Shown one piece after another: positions 21,935 to 35,542 of a stretch of 43,429 nucleotides of DNA. Numbering within the stretch: the first letter of the stretch is position 1; every line of letters begins with the position of its first letter. Both the position numbers and the translations under genes were made by a program. The notes beneath the pieces are model-generated. The model was given only the letters and a program-made list of their open reading frames with translations. It was not told the DNA's origin and made no database searches. Origin of the DNA: Rhizophagus sp. LPA8_4_AMF (lineage: Eukaryota; Glomeromycota; Glomeromycetes; Glomerales; Glomeraceae). The stretch lies in NCBI GenBank assembly GCA_021464525.1, contig JADRCO010000208.1, positions 1 to 43,429 on the forward strand. Direction: 5' to 3'.

Positions 21935-22411
21935 TAGAAGAAATTATGGCCCATAAAAATAATAAATCTATATCGTATTTAAGATGCCATTAGCTTTTCG
22001 TAAATAAATAAAAAGTGTCATAAAAAAATCTATAGGCTTTTGGTTTTGTTGGCGATCTTGCGACGAAAAATTAATGAGATAATAATTATAAATAACCATA
22101 AATATTTGCTCTTGGACGAAAAACAAGTCGTAAAAATTATCTGCAACAGCCGTGTCATTTCCCCTTGACATGAAGGCTTTGCCTACGATAAACAAAGAAA
22201 AGTTCTTCGTCATTAAAAGTATTTATCAATTGCCTTATTGATATACTTTGGATGATAAAACGTGAGGAAAGGTTTTATCTTCGTAAAAATGCAATAATAA
22301 CGGTCAAAGTCTTCATTTCCCTTCGAGAGATGTTTTAATACTTAGTAAAGGACTTTGTGACAAACGACAAACAAAGAAAGCTCATCGTCATATTACTTTA
22401 GCCCTTGCGTC
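21935..22411. other. Convergent intergenic region with a degenerate repeated motif
   Basis: Between the MAK11 and MYST gene stops. A motif like AAACAAAGAAA followed by TCGTCAT appears at about 22189-22216 and again at about 22369-22393 with some mismatches. No gene is recognised; the minus-strand frame at 21968-22213 has no known domain. Confidence 0.4.
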
Positions 22412-24654
<2,243 letters not shown>

Positions 24655-26225
24655 TTTTTAGCAGTTAACTTTTTAACAAGCTGACGCGGAATCAATAGCA
24701 ATTAAATTTCCACGAAATGTTATCCAGAATCATACCGCATTTATACCAGAGATGGTGTTACTCCACGTCACGAGTTTATAATAAACTGTTATTTTCATTG
24801 TGGCAGCCAAATCTGTTGATCAGATGTCAGATGTGGCGTTTTGCATATACATGCAAATGACTTTTTCTGTTTTTTTTAAAAAAAAAATTGAGTTTTCGGT
24901 AAAAAAAAAATTGAGTTTTCGGTAAAAAAAAAATTGTAATCTTATTCATAATTAATTATTATAATTATAATAGATTTAAAACGTACTTAGTGTCTTTTTA
25001 AAACTTTAAAACTTATATGAGGCAATGTTATGTAAATTAATGTGAAAATTCTAATTTTGTATTACAAATGTATTTTGACTTCATCGTCTATATTAAAATC
25101 ATCCACAGCTTTACTTTATTGGTTCAATTAATAACATTCAAATAAAAATTAAATTATAATTATGTTATTACAAACTAAAGATTTCAAAATATTTTTTCGT
25201 GTATCAAATTCTTTGTTTCTACTAAAATATTTCTCGTTTCCCAAGTGCTATACAAAATTTGCTCCGGCATCGAAGTCAAAACATGTATTATGCGCCGATC
25301 AACTCATGGTGAGCAGTATAATTTGTTTAAGAAAAGAATAGAGAACTATATTATTTTCCTTTATTTAACCTCATAATTTGCAATGTATTCGCAGTTTCTC
25401 TAAGTCGCGTCTTTGAGTCACATTGTGGCTAAATTGTGGCAAAGACATTTTTCGCTAATCCACTATCGGAAAGTCCATAGACACTTCTAGAAATTGATTT
25501 ACAACAAATAATATCGAATTTTCAAAAAAAGTTTGTATAACGTTATTAACATTACGACATTTAAAAGACTATATCATTCTTAGAACTGGTTCCAAATTTT
25601 ACATATTTTTATCCTAGATTATGTTATCAATTTATTCTGCTGATCATTGCCTAAATTCTTTTCATCATTTCGTGTTTTCATTTATTTATTTATTGCATAA
25701 CTTTATTCGCTTTAATTAGAATATTAAATTTTTTTTTTTTTACCATATTTTATAATATCTTACGAATAGTGCTTTCTAAGATTATGATTTTTAATATCAT
25801 ATCTTGTTCAATACGTTACATTTGCAAATTTTAAATTTTCATATATTCCTAATCTAGAAATGGGATTCCAGATTGTATCACACTTGTTTGATATCTGTTT
25901 TTAATAAGTTCACTTGATCTATTATAATTCTTGTTTTAGATTTTAATTAGACAGTTTATTATAATAATAGATTACGAAACACTTAATAAAACGTTTAATA
26001 TGATTTTCCTTTTTGTACAATTTAATGTCTGTAAGTTCTAACATAGGGAAAAAAAATTTCAAATTGATTATAAAAAATAATAAACCAATATTGATTATTC
26101 ACACAAACATAAAATTAAATTTTTTGTTTTTATTATTTGAATGAACACAATTTGTTATTAAGAGTCTGTCTTCTTGGGAAAAAAGTTATATAGCAGTTGA
26201 ATAATTAGATTGACACATCGACAGC
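24655..26225. other. Large intergenic region between the MYST promoter and RPS2 3' end
   Basis: About 1.57 kb with no gene I can support. It holds the MYST promoter on the right of the gene and the RPS2 3' region at the other end. A 23-bp tandem repeat lies at 24878-24936. The rest is AT-rich, with no domain-like open frame, tRNA or transposon terminal structure. Confidence 0.5.
24878..24936. repeat. 23-bp tandem repeat, about 2.6 copies
   Basis: The unit is ten A followed by TTGAGTTTTCGGT. Copies are at 24878-24900 and 24901-24923, with a partial third at 24924-24936. The copies are identical. Confidence 0.9.
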
Positions 26226-27438
26226 TTAACTCTTCCTCTTGTCAGGAGCCTTCTGTTAGAATAAAATAAATTAGAATTTTAATAAATAATATTTAATATA
26301 TGGATGACAATGAAATGTTAAATTATACGCACAGCCAACATATCACTGAATTCTTGATATGGAGACAGCTTAATATCGCCATCTTTCCACAAGTCAGGGG
26401 TCAAGAAGCCGTAGGTATTGCCAATGGCAGCGAAGGTGGCTTTAACAAAATTACCCAAAGTACGAGTTGAGCCACGAGATGTAGTATAACAGTCAGTGAT
26501 ACCGGCTAATTGTAAAAGTTTTTTAGGAGTGGGAGCAGCGACGATACCGGTTCCGCGAGGAGCGGGGACGAGACGGCATATAACGGAACCACATCTGCCA
26601 GTAACCTTGCAAGGAACAGTGTGAGGATCACCAAGAGACGAACCCCAATAACCACGTCGGACAGGAATTACTGAGAGTTTAGCAAGAATAATAGCACCGC
26701 GAATAGCTGTCGCCACTTCTTTGGAGCATTTAACCCCAAGACCTACATGTCCGTTGGAATCGCCAATTACAACAAAAGCCTATAAAAAAGAGTCCATTTA
26801 TTTATATAATCTTAAATAATTTTTTTTTAAAAAAATCAAAATATTTGTATAAATTGTAATAACCTTGAATCGAGTCCTCTGACCAGCACGGGTCTGCTTT
26901 TGAACGGGCATAATCTTCATGACTTCATCTTTTAATGTAGTGCTGATTAAACGATCTACGATTTGAAATTCTTTGATGGGAAATGAATATAAATATATTT
27001 CTTCAATGGTTTTGATTTTGTTTTCTTTGACTAGACGTCCAAGTTTCGTAACAGGAATCCTAAATTAATAAATTAACAATAAATTAACAATAAAACATCA
27101 AAAATTTATGTAAATCCTTTACTATAAAATTATTCGATTAAAGAATTATATAACTCGATAATTTAAATAACACTCACCATTCTTTATCGTCTTCCTTGCG
27201 TGCACCACGACGACCTCGACCGCGTCCCCGGCCTCGGCCTCTATCGCCACCACGTCCGAAACCACGTCCGAAACCACCACGTCCTGGATAACAAGTTATA
27301 TTAATAGATCAACCAATTATTATCTACTTAAATGAATAGAAACATATAATCTCTGAACTCGGCTACGTGTTTCCCCGTTGTTTAAATGAACTGTTTTAAC
27401 TTACCACCACGACTATCGGCCGTTCCTGAGTCAGCCAT
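26226..27438 (-). CDS. RPS2: 40S ribosomal protein S2 (uS5)
   Basis: Component of the small ribosomal subunit near the mRNA entry channel. Exons 27405-27438, 27178-27283, 26864-27059, 26333-26779 and 26226-26252 give 269 aa. The N-terminus has the eukaryotic RG-rich repeat ([20 protein letters not shown]), a known target of arginine methylation. The S5 core is clear: [72 protein letters not shown] and [15 protein letters not shown]. The final exon encodes KAPDKRKS. Codon use and conservation are those of a highly expressed housekeeping gene. It diverges from SPC25 across 459 bp. Confidence 0.98.
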
Positions 27439-27897
27439 GTGCTATGATGGATATTTTAATTTCAAGACAGTAATTTGGAAGTTAGGTCACTCTCAAAAAA
27501 AAAAAAAAAATATAGAAAAAATTATAGAAGATAAAACACATATTGGGAATAATTGTAGATACGGAGCCAATATACAAAATTTATGATAATATTATAATTT
27601 GATGAATTGGATACTCACATAATCTTAACTTTTGGATGTATTTTTCCTTGGGTGGAGATTCAGAAGGAAGAAGAATAAATTGCACTTCTTTCGTTTTATA
27701 ATTTTTTTCATACGTCACTTTGATCAACGAATCGGATCATGATATTTATGATAAATATGAGTCATAGAAATAACTGATAAGCCGAATTTCATCAGCTGAT
27801 CTTGTATTACCTGAGTGACCTGAGTGGCTGAATATAAAAAACGCGTTTGTTAACGCGACACATTTGATTAGCTTATTATTTTTACTTTTATTTTAGA
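27439..27897. promoter_or_regulatory. Divergent promoter region RPS2 / SPC25 with a palindromic MCB-like site
   Basis: Both promoters must lie within 459 bp. At 27841-27857 the sequence ACGCGTTTGTTAACGCG contains the MluI cell-cycle box ACGCGT and an inverted partner AACGCG, 52-57 bp before the SPC25 start. In yeasts ACGCGT is bound by MBF and drives G1/S expression; use of the site here is inferred. Confidence 0.5.
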
Positions 27898-29092
27898 ATG
27901 TATTCTGCTTCTTCAACGCCATCTAGAACTCCTTCAAAAGCAGTAGTTTATAAAGATGCTTCAGTTTCAAGTTTGAACCACGATTCTAATATTAAAAATT
28001 CAAATATTTTTTTTATATCAAGAGTGAACTTTAACTATGAAACAGTCCGACATAAAAATAAATTATTTGAAGACGAATTTATCGATTATATTAATAATGC
28101 AAAAGATAGTTTAACATTAAAAAAACAACAATGGCAAAGTACTTTTTCAGAAGATAAGGGTATGTGTAAAAAGAAATACTCAAGTAAAATTATCTATTAC
28201 TCTTAATGCTTCTAATAATTTTAAAATTATTCAATTATAATATAGGAACAAAATCTCAACTAATAGAACAAGTCAAATTAGCTGAGAAAAAACAAAAAGA
28301 TGATCTTGCAAGTGAGCAATTGAACCATTCAAATAATCAATTCATATTTTTTCGAAATTATTGAATTTGTGTATCTTATTCGTCAGTAAAGGAAAAAGAA
28401 AAAAGGGATATTAGCAAGTTACAGACAGAAATTTCAGAAAAGAAGTACAAAAAAGAAATGATAAAAGAACGTATCAACACTTGGAAGAATCAAATCGAGA
28501 ATGTGAAAAAAGATATTCAAAAGCGACGGGATGGTAATTTTATTATTTGTTTTAATCGAATATACTTTTTGTTTTTTTATTTTATCTTAATGCTTTAACT
28601 CAAAACAAAAGCCAGTATGGCAAAGCAACAAGCATTGCAACTTCAACTTTCAAAAAATGAGCCAGAGTTAAAACGCTATGCGGATAAATTAGCCTTCACA
28701 ATGGTTGGATTGAGAGGTGATTTTTATTGCACCATGTATTATTCATTAAACGTGTTATTAATATTTATAAATCAATTTTAGAAAATGTTATAGCTTTTTC
28801 TTTCACATGCATATATGAGAAAGATTTGTCGCGTCCATGCAAACTCACGATTCAGTTAGGAGAAGAGCGGCACTCAATATATAAAAGTATAATTTTTAAG
28901 AACTTTTTATGATGCTGATTTGTTTTTATTTATTTATTTATTTATTTGATTTGATCGAAAGTTCTAGAATGTAGTCCACCGATAGAACATTTGGATGAAA
29001 TTTTATCACAATTAAATACCAATCGTAATTTCTTTACGTTTTTAAAGAAAATGAGGCAAGCTTTTTATAGATACGCCCAAAATGATAAATGA
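27898..29092 (+). CDS. SPC25: Kinetochore protein Spc25 (Ndc80 complex)
   Basis: Subunit of the Ndc80 complex, which ties kinetochores to spindle microtubules; Spc24/Spc25 form its centromere-side end. Exons 27898-28159, 28246-28311, 28387-28533, 28612-28716, 28782-28886 and 28962-29092 give 271 aa. The N-terminal third is Ser-rich and divergent, followed by a long coiled coil (LIEQVKLAEKKQKDDLA through KNQIENVKKDIQKRRD). The C-terminal globular RWD-type domain is recognisable: VIAFSFTCIYEKDLSRPCKL, YKILECSPPIEHLDEIL, and NRNFFTFLKKMRQAFYRYA. The order and spacing match fungal and animal Spc25. It likely shares cell-cycle control through the ACGCGT element upstream. Confidence 0.9.
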
Positions 29093-30923
29093 TGATAATT
29101 AGAAAAGTTTTTTAATAGATGTAATTTTATTGTGAATAAGTTGTGTTTGCAATATAATGTTATCTCTTAAAATGCGGAATTCCATTCTTATAAATTTACG
29201 TTCTTTCAATCCAATCATTAAATGAGAAATATGTCGATTATAGATGATTGTTAATAGAATGTATAATTGTTATATTGCATAACAGTAAATTTCTTAGACG
29301 TTGACTGATTGCGGAAGCATATTAACGATTTTACGACATTATCACAGTTTATAGGTTTCTAAATTCTAATTGACATTTAAGTTAGTATTACTTTTTAAAG
29401 ATAAACTGGCTACTTTAAAAAGCACATCAATAATATTATTAAGTATAAAGTATTAACCATTATTTTTTTAATATCTGATATATATTATTTTCTGTTTATA
29501 TCACTTATCCTATCACACTTCCTTAACAAATTAGATTCAATCCTTTGTCATATAAAGTAATATTAATATTATTAGTATAAATAAATATGTTTCAGGTCTT
29601 ATATATTGGTATTGGATAAAGTATGCTTACAGTGATATTACATATGCAGTATATGAAATAACAAGAAAATAACATGCGGTAAAATTTGCCCAAATCTTCC
29701 AACTTAAACTTTATTAACTTTATTATAACTTTATAATCCTTTTCTTAGTTAACGTCATTAATGATACATTCATAAAAACCTGACAAGAACTCTCAATTCT
29801 TTAGTCCTTTGTGATGCAGAATTCTGATGTTATTAGCGCGTTTCGCCTCCAATAAACTAAACGAAGTCTAAAAACGCCGAATATTTAACTGTTAATTGCT
29901 GCGATCCTTCGACGCAGAAAATAAAATTGCTTACTACCTTCTACGGTTCTCGCAAAAAACTACATCCTTTCAGGCTAAGAAAAAGTCCGTTTGAAATTCA
30001 ATTCAATTCACGTTTACAAATTCGACAAGTTCTCGCTCGTCATATTATAGTTTTATTTAGGGTTAAACTAAATTCTTTTGAAAAAAACGCGTTTGTTTCG
30101 CACGGGCGGATCAACTTATGAGCTGGAGTATAAGTTATTGGACATGACAATATTTTTACAAAATTTTATAATTGCTAATCTCAATAACCTAAACTAGTTT
30201 ATAAATAAACAAATACGAATTTCTGAATACAAAAATTTTGTGTCAAGTTAACGAAAAAGGGTACACCCCCAATAAATATGGCACAAAGTTGATCATTTAC
30301 AGCAGTAAAATTGCTTATCCTCTCCACAGTTGTCACTTTTAATGCGCTAAAATAAATTAAAAATTTTTTTATTTCATTATTTAAAATCCTTCAATTCCCA
30401 AGCTCGGGCTTCAGATTTATTTTAATAAGCAGTGAAAAGCTTGTTATACACGTCTTTTGTATTAACAGTTAATAAATACATTTCATGACAATTGATTGAT
30501 TCATGATCAATCCAAAATGAGGTACTTCTGATTTTATCTATGAAGATTAGCCCAAAACGATGATGACCTGATAACTGATGGTAACCCAAAAAAGAATGAA
30601 CCACTCAAATAAGATCATAACATGTATGCCAAACAACACGAGTATCCAAATCATCCAAATCAGTCCCCAAAAAATAACCAGCCTGATCCCCCCAATCAGC
30701 ATTTTATGAATATAACAAGGTCTAATTGGTATATTTCAAAGTCCACAAACCTACCACCTTTTTGTCCTTTTTGTCCTGTTTGTCCTGTTTACACACTAAG
30801 ATTTACTTCTCTTCGCGTGTAATTGAAAATTCTTTCTATACAATATAACATATTTCACAATTTATAAGGACGTAATATCCTTCTTTTTTGCTTTTATACC
30901 TTTTAAAATTTGGTTTTGTGGTC
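29093..30923. other. Large intergenic region between SPC25 and the HMG-box gene
   Basis: About 1.8 kb without a supported gene. Open frames at 29927-30121, 30422-30604 and 30622-30822 have no domain or splice-linked partners. A second ACGCGTTTGTT sequence lies at 30087-30097. Four TTGTCCT-like units lie near 30763-30790, in the HMG gene's upstream region. Confidence 0.5.
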
Positions 30924-32049
30924 ATGTCTGCGAAAATCGATGATAAACGGCGGTTGAAGGTCGCGGTAAGGGTTCTAAAAGTTAAAATCAAATATTTACG
31001 CGAAATTCTTGTGACCTAAAACGCAAACAACTTATTTTAAGGCACAAGGGCTACGAAAAACTGCTATTAGCTTACAAGCCGCTGTTGTAAGCCTTCTACA
31101 AACTGCGGATGCGCTCTCTGCCGAAACCGATGAAAATTTAGTAGAAAATAACCCTCTAGACGTCAATCTTCAGGATTTCTTAAAAGGCGATATTAATAGT
31201 ACTCTTATTAAATTGCTTAATAATGCTCTCAATAGCGAAGGTGAAACGCTAGACGATGATCAAAGGGCTCAACAAAATGGTAAACGTGCTGCAAATGGAG
31301 TCAAGAAATCTACACGTAAGCCAAGACCACCTCGTGATCCTAATGCACCTACAAAACCTCAGAACGCTTTTATATTATTTCAAAAAGAGATTGCCAGTCA
31401 AGTAAAAGCGGATAATCCAGATAAACAATGGCCAGAAATAGTGCATTTGATAAGTGCCCGTTGGAAAACTTTGCAAAAGGAGGAAAAAGAAGTTTGTTAT
31501 TCATTTTACTTAAAAAATAAAGAATATACTTTTATCGCCCTCCTAATGAATTTTAATCTTAAATTATAGGTGTATGAACATAGATTTGAGGAGGCTAAAC
31601 AAAACTATGAAACCGAATTTAAGAATTATATGGAAAAGAAAAATAAAGATCAAGTGGTAACAGCAGTTGATCCTGATGGTGTTGAAGAAAATAATGATAT
31701 GTCTGACTCTGCTACGCCCGATTCAGAGTCCACCACATCTCAAAGTGATGAAGAAGATGAAGTAGATATACCAAATCCTTCTAATTCTCGCTCATCCCGT
31801 TCAAAGGTGAAATCAAGTACGTCCGCGAAAAATGCGCCACATCCTAATCCAGAATCTTCAAAGAAGAAGCCCATAAAGCGCAAAACCCATGAGGATGACG
31901 ATGACGAAAGCGCTCACGAAGAAGAGCAGAAAAAATCAAAGAAAAAAGCCTCAAACGAAGAAGGTGAAGTGCAAAAAAAAAAGATCAAGAAAAGCTCTCG
32001 AGAAGAAAAAGACAAGAAGAAGAGAAATAAAAGGAACAGACAAGATTGA
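30924..32049 (+). CDS. HMG-box chromatin protein (Hmo1/Nhp10-like)
   Basis: Three exons (30924-30965, 31042-31491, 31570-32049) give 323 aa. The N-terminal 110 residues are helical without a clear motif. One HMG box follows at about residues 113-186 (DPNAPTKPQNAFILFQKEIAS, WPEIVHLISARWKTLQKEEKEVY), split by intron 2. The remainder is acidic and then strongly basic (long Lys-rich tail KKKIKKSSREEKDKKKRNKR), as in Hmo1 or Nhp10-type architectural proteins that bend or bridge DNA. With one box plus an N-terminal domain and a basic tail, an INO80 (Nhp10) or Hmo1-like role is possible; sequence does not choose between them. Confidence 0.88.
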
Positions 32050-32690
32050 GGTATTTATTAAGAAATTTTAGGGAAGGAATGTTAAGGATGTAAACTTTTT
32101 AAAATCTATCTTTCATTATATTATAAAAAGAATCTGATTAATAATTTTTGGAGCAGGTCTTTACAGGTGTTGTAAATGAGAGTGACGAGCATTCAATTTT
32201 TCTCTTTTTTTACTTATCTATAATATCCTAAAAAAAAAAAAAATTTAATAATCATTGTAAAAAGAAATTTATTTATTTTTTTTTCTCTGACTTTTGATTA
32301 ATTTTGTTATAGGAATATAAATATTGATTTTAATAATACTCCCAATTTGCTTAAATAATCTTTTCAACTAATATAATACATGAATAAAAAATTAACGTAT
32401 GTACCAAGTTACTGTAAGTTTATAAGATCGTATTGTTTATAAGATCTGAGATCCACGAGCTGCATAATGAATAATGAATAAAATTATTTTTAATAAAATG
32501 AGTAATAATTATTTACGGGTTGAATCGGATCAAAAAAAAAAAAAAAAAAAAAAACTTATTTATTTCCAGCCACTTTATAAGTAAACTGTTTTACTGTTCT
32601 TTGTCTTTCCGAATAAGGGAGAAATTTTCTTTTGATCTATTAAGTTATTTGTGCTAACTTATACGTTCCGAGAACGACTTTTTTTTAAAA
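32050..32690. other. Intergenic, HMG gene 3' end to taxilin promoter
   Basis: AT-rich spacer with an A22 tract at about 32533-32554 and AATAAA-like signals after the HMG gene. No gene is seen. Confidence 0.45.
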
Positions 32691-35083
32691 ATGCCAACTA
32701 CTGAAACTCCTGAGACAAACGATCCCGAAAATCAAGCAGGTCAACCGGAAATGAACGAGAAGCAAGCTCCCGTGCTTTCAAAAGCAAATCTAAAAGTTAC
32801 TTCATCTAAAACTACTTCCTCCGTCTCACCTGCAAATGCGAAAAAGAACGGCGCGTTGTCTAAAAAGAGACCACTGGATCCCCAGGAACTTAACAATATG
32901 ATTCAGAACAAAATCACGCAGCTTGAAAATGAATCGTTAGTTGAGGATGAAGAGGAAAAGGAACTCGGTAAAGAACTACTTTAATTCTTTTCTTTACATT
33001 AACTATATATTTAATAACAGTCATTTGTTTATATTTTTTAAAAAAATCTTATTTAATAAATCGATTTTTCACTATTAAGCTAAAGCTGTTAAAAAAGCAA
33101 GCAAAGAAATCAAAGATACCATCAATTCTCATGATGATCAAATGGAAAAATTTGATATGATACAACAAAGGTACATGGAATTGGTAAGCATAATTAATTT
33201 GTAAATTTTTAATTTTTTCCAATTTTGATAATAAGTCATTTTAATTTTTAGTTTCAAGATATGAAACGTCTTGAACTAGATCATGTAAGGTTGAAGAAAC
33301 GCAATGAGCAATTACAAAAAGAGAAGGATTCTGGTATACAAATATCTTATTATTAATTTAATATGATTTACATTTATTTGAATAAAATTCTCATACATAT
33401 AATTTTCTCTTAGCTAGGAGTGATTTGTCCAAAGCGAATTTAATGAAGCATAAATTTGAAAACATATGTCGAGAATTGCAGAAAGAAAATAAACGTATTA
33501 AGGTTTGCAAAATATAGTCTCTCATTATTAAATTATAAGGCATTGATGTATCCTCTTTGTAGGAAGAAAGCAAGCGCTTGGCTGCTAGCGAGCAACAGAA
33601 ACGCGAGGAGTTATCGAGTAAATTTGAAAATACTATCTGGGAAATAAAATCCAAGATGGAAGAAGATACTGACGAGAAAAAAAAACGAGCAGAGGATAAT
33701 GAAGCGTTAGTAATTTATCTACTAAATAAATAATCTTCTAAATCAGTACATTTTATTTCTTCCAATTACTTAAAGTAGGATTGCCTAATAGAATAACCTT
33801 TTATTTTCACTTCATTCCGATATAATTAGATTGAAAGATAAATTCCGCAGTTTCTTAGAACAGTATGAGCTCCGTGAAAAACACTTCAAAAGTGTCGTTC
33901 GATCTAAAGATTTGGAATTGCAATTATATGAAGCAAAATTACAGCAACAAAAACAATTAACCGAACAAGAAATGATAAAAGTTAGAATATTTATTTATTT
34001 AAGGAGTTTATTTTATGTTATATTTACAAATAATTTTTTCCTTTTTTACTGATTAGATCAATTCTTTAAAGGAACAAGTTGAAACTTTCACTAAAACAGA
34101 AACAGAATTACGTAAACAGCTTAACGTTTACGTAGATAAGTTTAAACAAGTTGAGGAAACTTTAAATAAGAGCAATGAACTTTTTCTTACTTTTCGTAAA
34201 GAAATGGAACAGGTTTGACCATTTCGCTTGTGATTTATCAGTTTTATACAGATGCATTTATATTACTCTCTTATAGGCGTTTTAATACCGCAGATGACCA
34301 AAAAGACAAAGAAACTTGAAAAAGAAAATTCTTCGATTAAAGGAAAGTGTGATATAATGAACAAGAACATTTTAGAGATGGCCGAAGAGGTACTATTAAT
34401 TTATATTAATATTTTCATATATTAATTGGGAAATCGAAGCGCACATTGTGAATAATCTGAACAATCCAATGTGTCTTTCCCTTCAACCTTTCGTTTTATC
34501 ACTATTTCTTCTTTTTTATTATTGTTTTTCCACCTGTGTGGATATTTTGGTGAAGATATGCTAATACACATGATTACGAATCGATATTTTATCCGCATAC
34601 TCCAGCGGGCAAAGGATCAGAAAGCTATAGAGGATGCAAAAAAAAAGCAAGCAAAATTAGTAAACTTATGCAAAGCGTTACAAGTATGAATTGATTCTGG
34701 TTTCTGTTTGGAATTCTGTTTGTAAAATTTTTTATCACGCATCGTTTAGATTAACCTGTTCAATGTAGGCTGAAAGAACGGTTCTTAAGAAGAAAGTAGA
34801 ATCTTTTGAATTGACACCTATTCGACGTCCTAGCACACCTATTTCTTCAACTTGCGAAGAAGAAGTTGAGGAAGGATCAAGTGATTATGGTTCGACAGAA
34901 GATACAGCACCCTGTAAATGCACAGAACATAACAATGGGGAAGTTACTGAAATGCCAGCACAATGTTTCTGCGAGATAGATCGAGAATGTTTTGAAGCTG
35001 TGCAAAAATTAGATGCTTCTGGTGAATCAGATTTGGAAACTGATAGAGTTATTATAGAAAGGGATGAATTAGTTGTCAATTGA
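32691..35083 (+). CDS. TXLN: Taxilin (coiled-coil vesicle traffic protein)
   Basis: Taxilins are long coiled-coil proteins that bind free syntaxins, and in some cells the ribosome-associated NAC complex, in membrane traffic. Exons 32691-32967, 33080-33183, 33252-33333, 33414-33502, 33563-33705, 33830-33980, 34057-34212, 34294-34389, 34606-34683 and 34769-35083 give 496 aa. Family landmarks are KLELDH-like MKRLELDHVRLKKRNEQLQ, KFENICRELQKENKRIK, LKDKFRSFLEQYELREKHF, LQLYEAKLQQQKQ, YVDKFKQVEETLNKSNELF, TFRKEMEQMTKKTKKLEKE and LVNLCKALQAER. The N-terminus is low in complexity and the acidic C-terminal tail contains a cysteine group (CKCTEH, CFCEIDREC) whose role I cannot name. At intron 5, the donor that keeps the frame is GTTAGT at 33706, not the nearby GTAATT. 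Confidence 0.94.
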
Positions 35084-35542
35084 TGCATATAGTTGAGCTT
35101 TCAAAGAAACTTTATGATGTTGTTTAAAATCTATTTATTAGTGACTGTGTCACTTTTTTTTTTTATAAAAAAAAAAAAAACTAAATGGTCGATTATTATG
35201 TGTTATGTATAATAATACAATAGCTTTAACCTTAGTTTTAATATAGAACATATTTTTGTAGAATTTATTTAGGTATTTGCAATTTGCAATTTAAATTTTT
35301 TATTGGAATAGCTTGAAAAAATTTGCTCATCCTTTTCTTTCTTGAGATATTAAGTCGTGATTATTATATTAAAGAGGAACACCTTTTTTTGATTATACAT
35401 TTGAGTACATATGTAAATTATTTTCATAATCATGGTGAATTTTGATCAGACAGTATTCTTTTGTAAACAAAAGAAATATCATACACAGCATAGGCTAAAA
35501 AAGCTCTCAACTTCCTTGGCTTTTTTTGGCATATTTCTTAAA
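35084..35542. other. Convergent intergenic region
   Basis: Spacer between the taxilin and PAXBP1 stops, with homopolymeric T and A runs near 35153-35180. Polyadenylation signals for both genes are expected here. No gene is seen. Confidence 0.45.

Noticed and set aside
30622-30822. Pro/Asn-rich open frame upstream of the HMG-box gene
   Set aside because: Low complexity, no homology I recognise and no splice partners.
33563-33709. GTAATT donor at 33710 for taxilin exon 5
   Set aside because: It puts the next exon out of frame. GTTAGT at 33706 gives EALKDKFRSFLEQ, the expected taxilin sequence.
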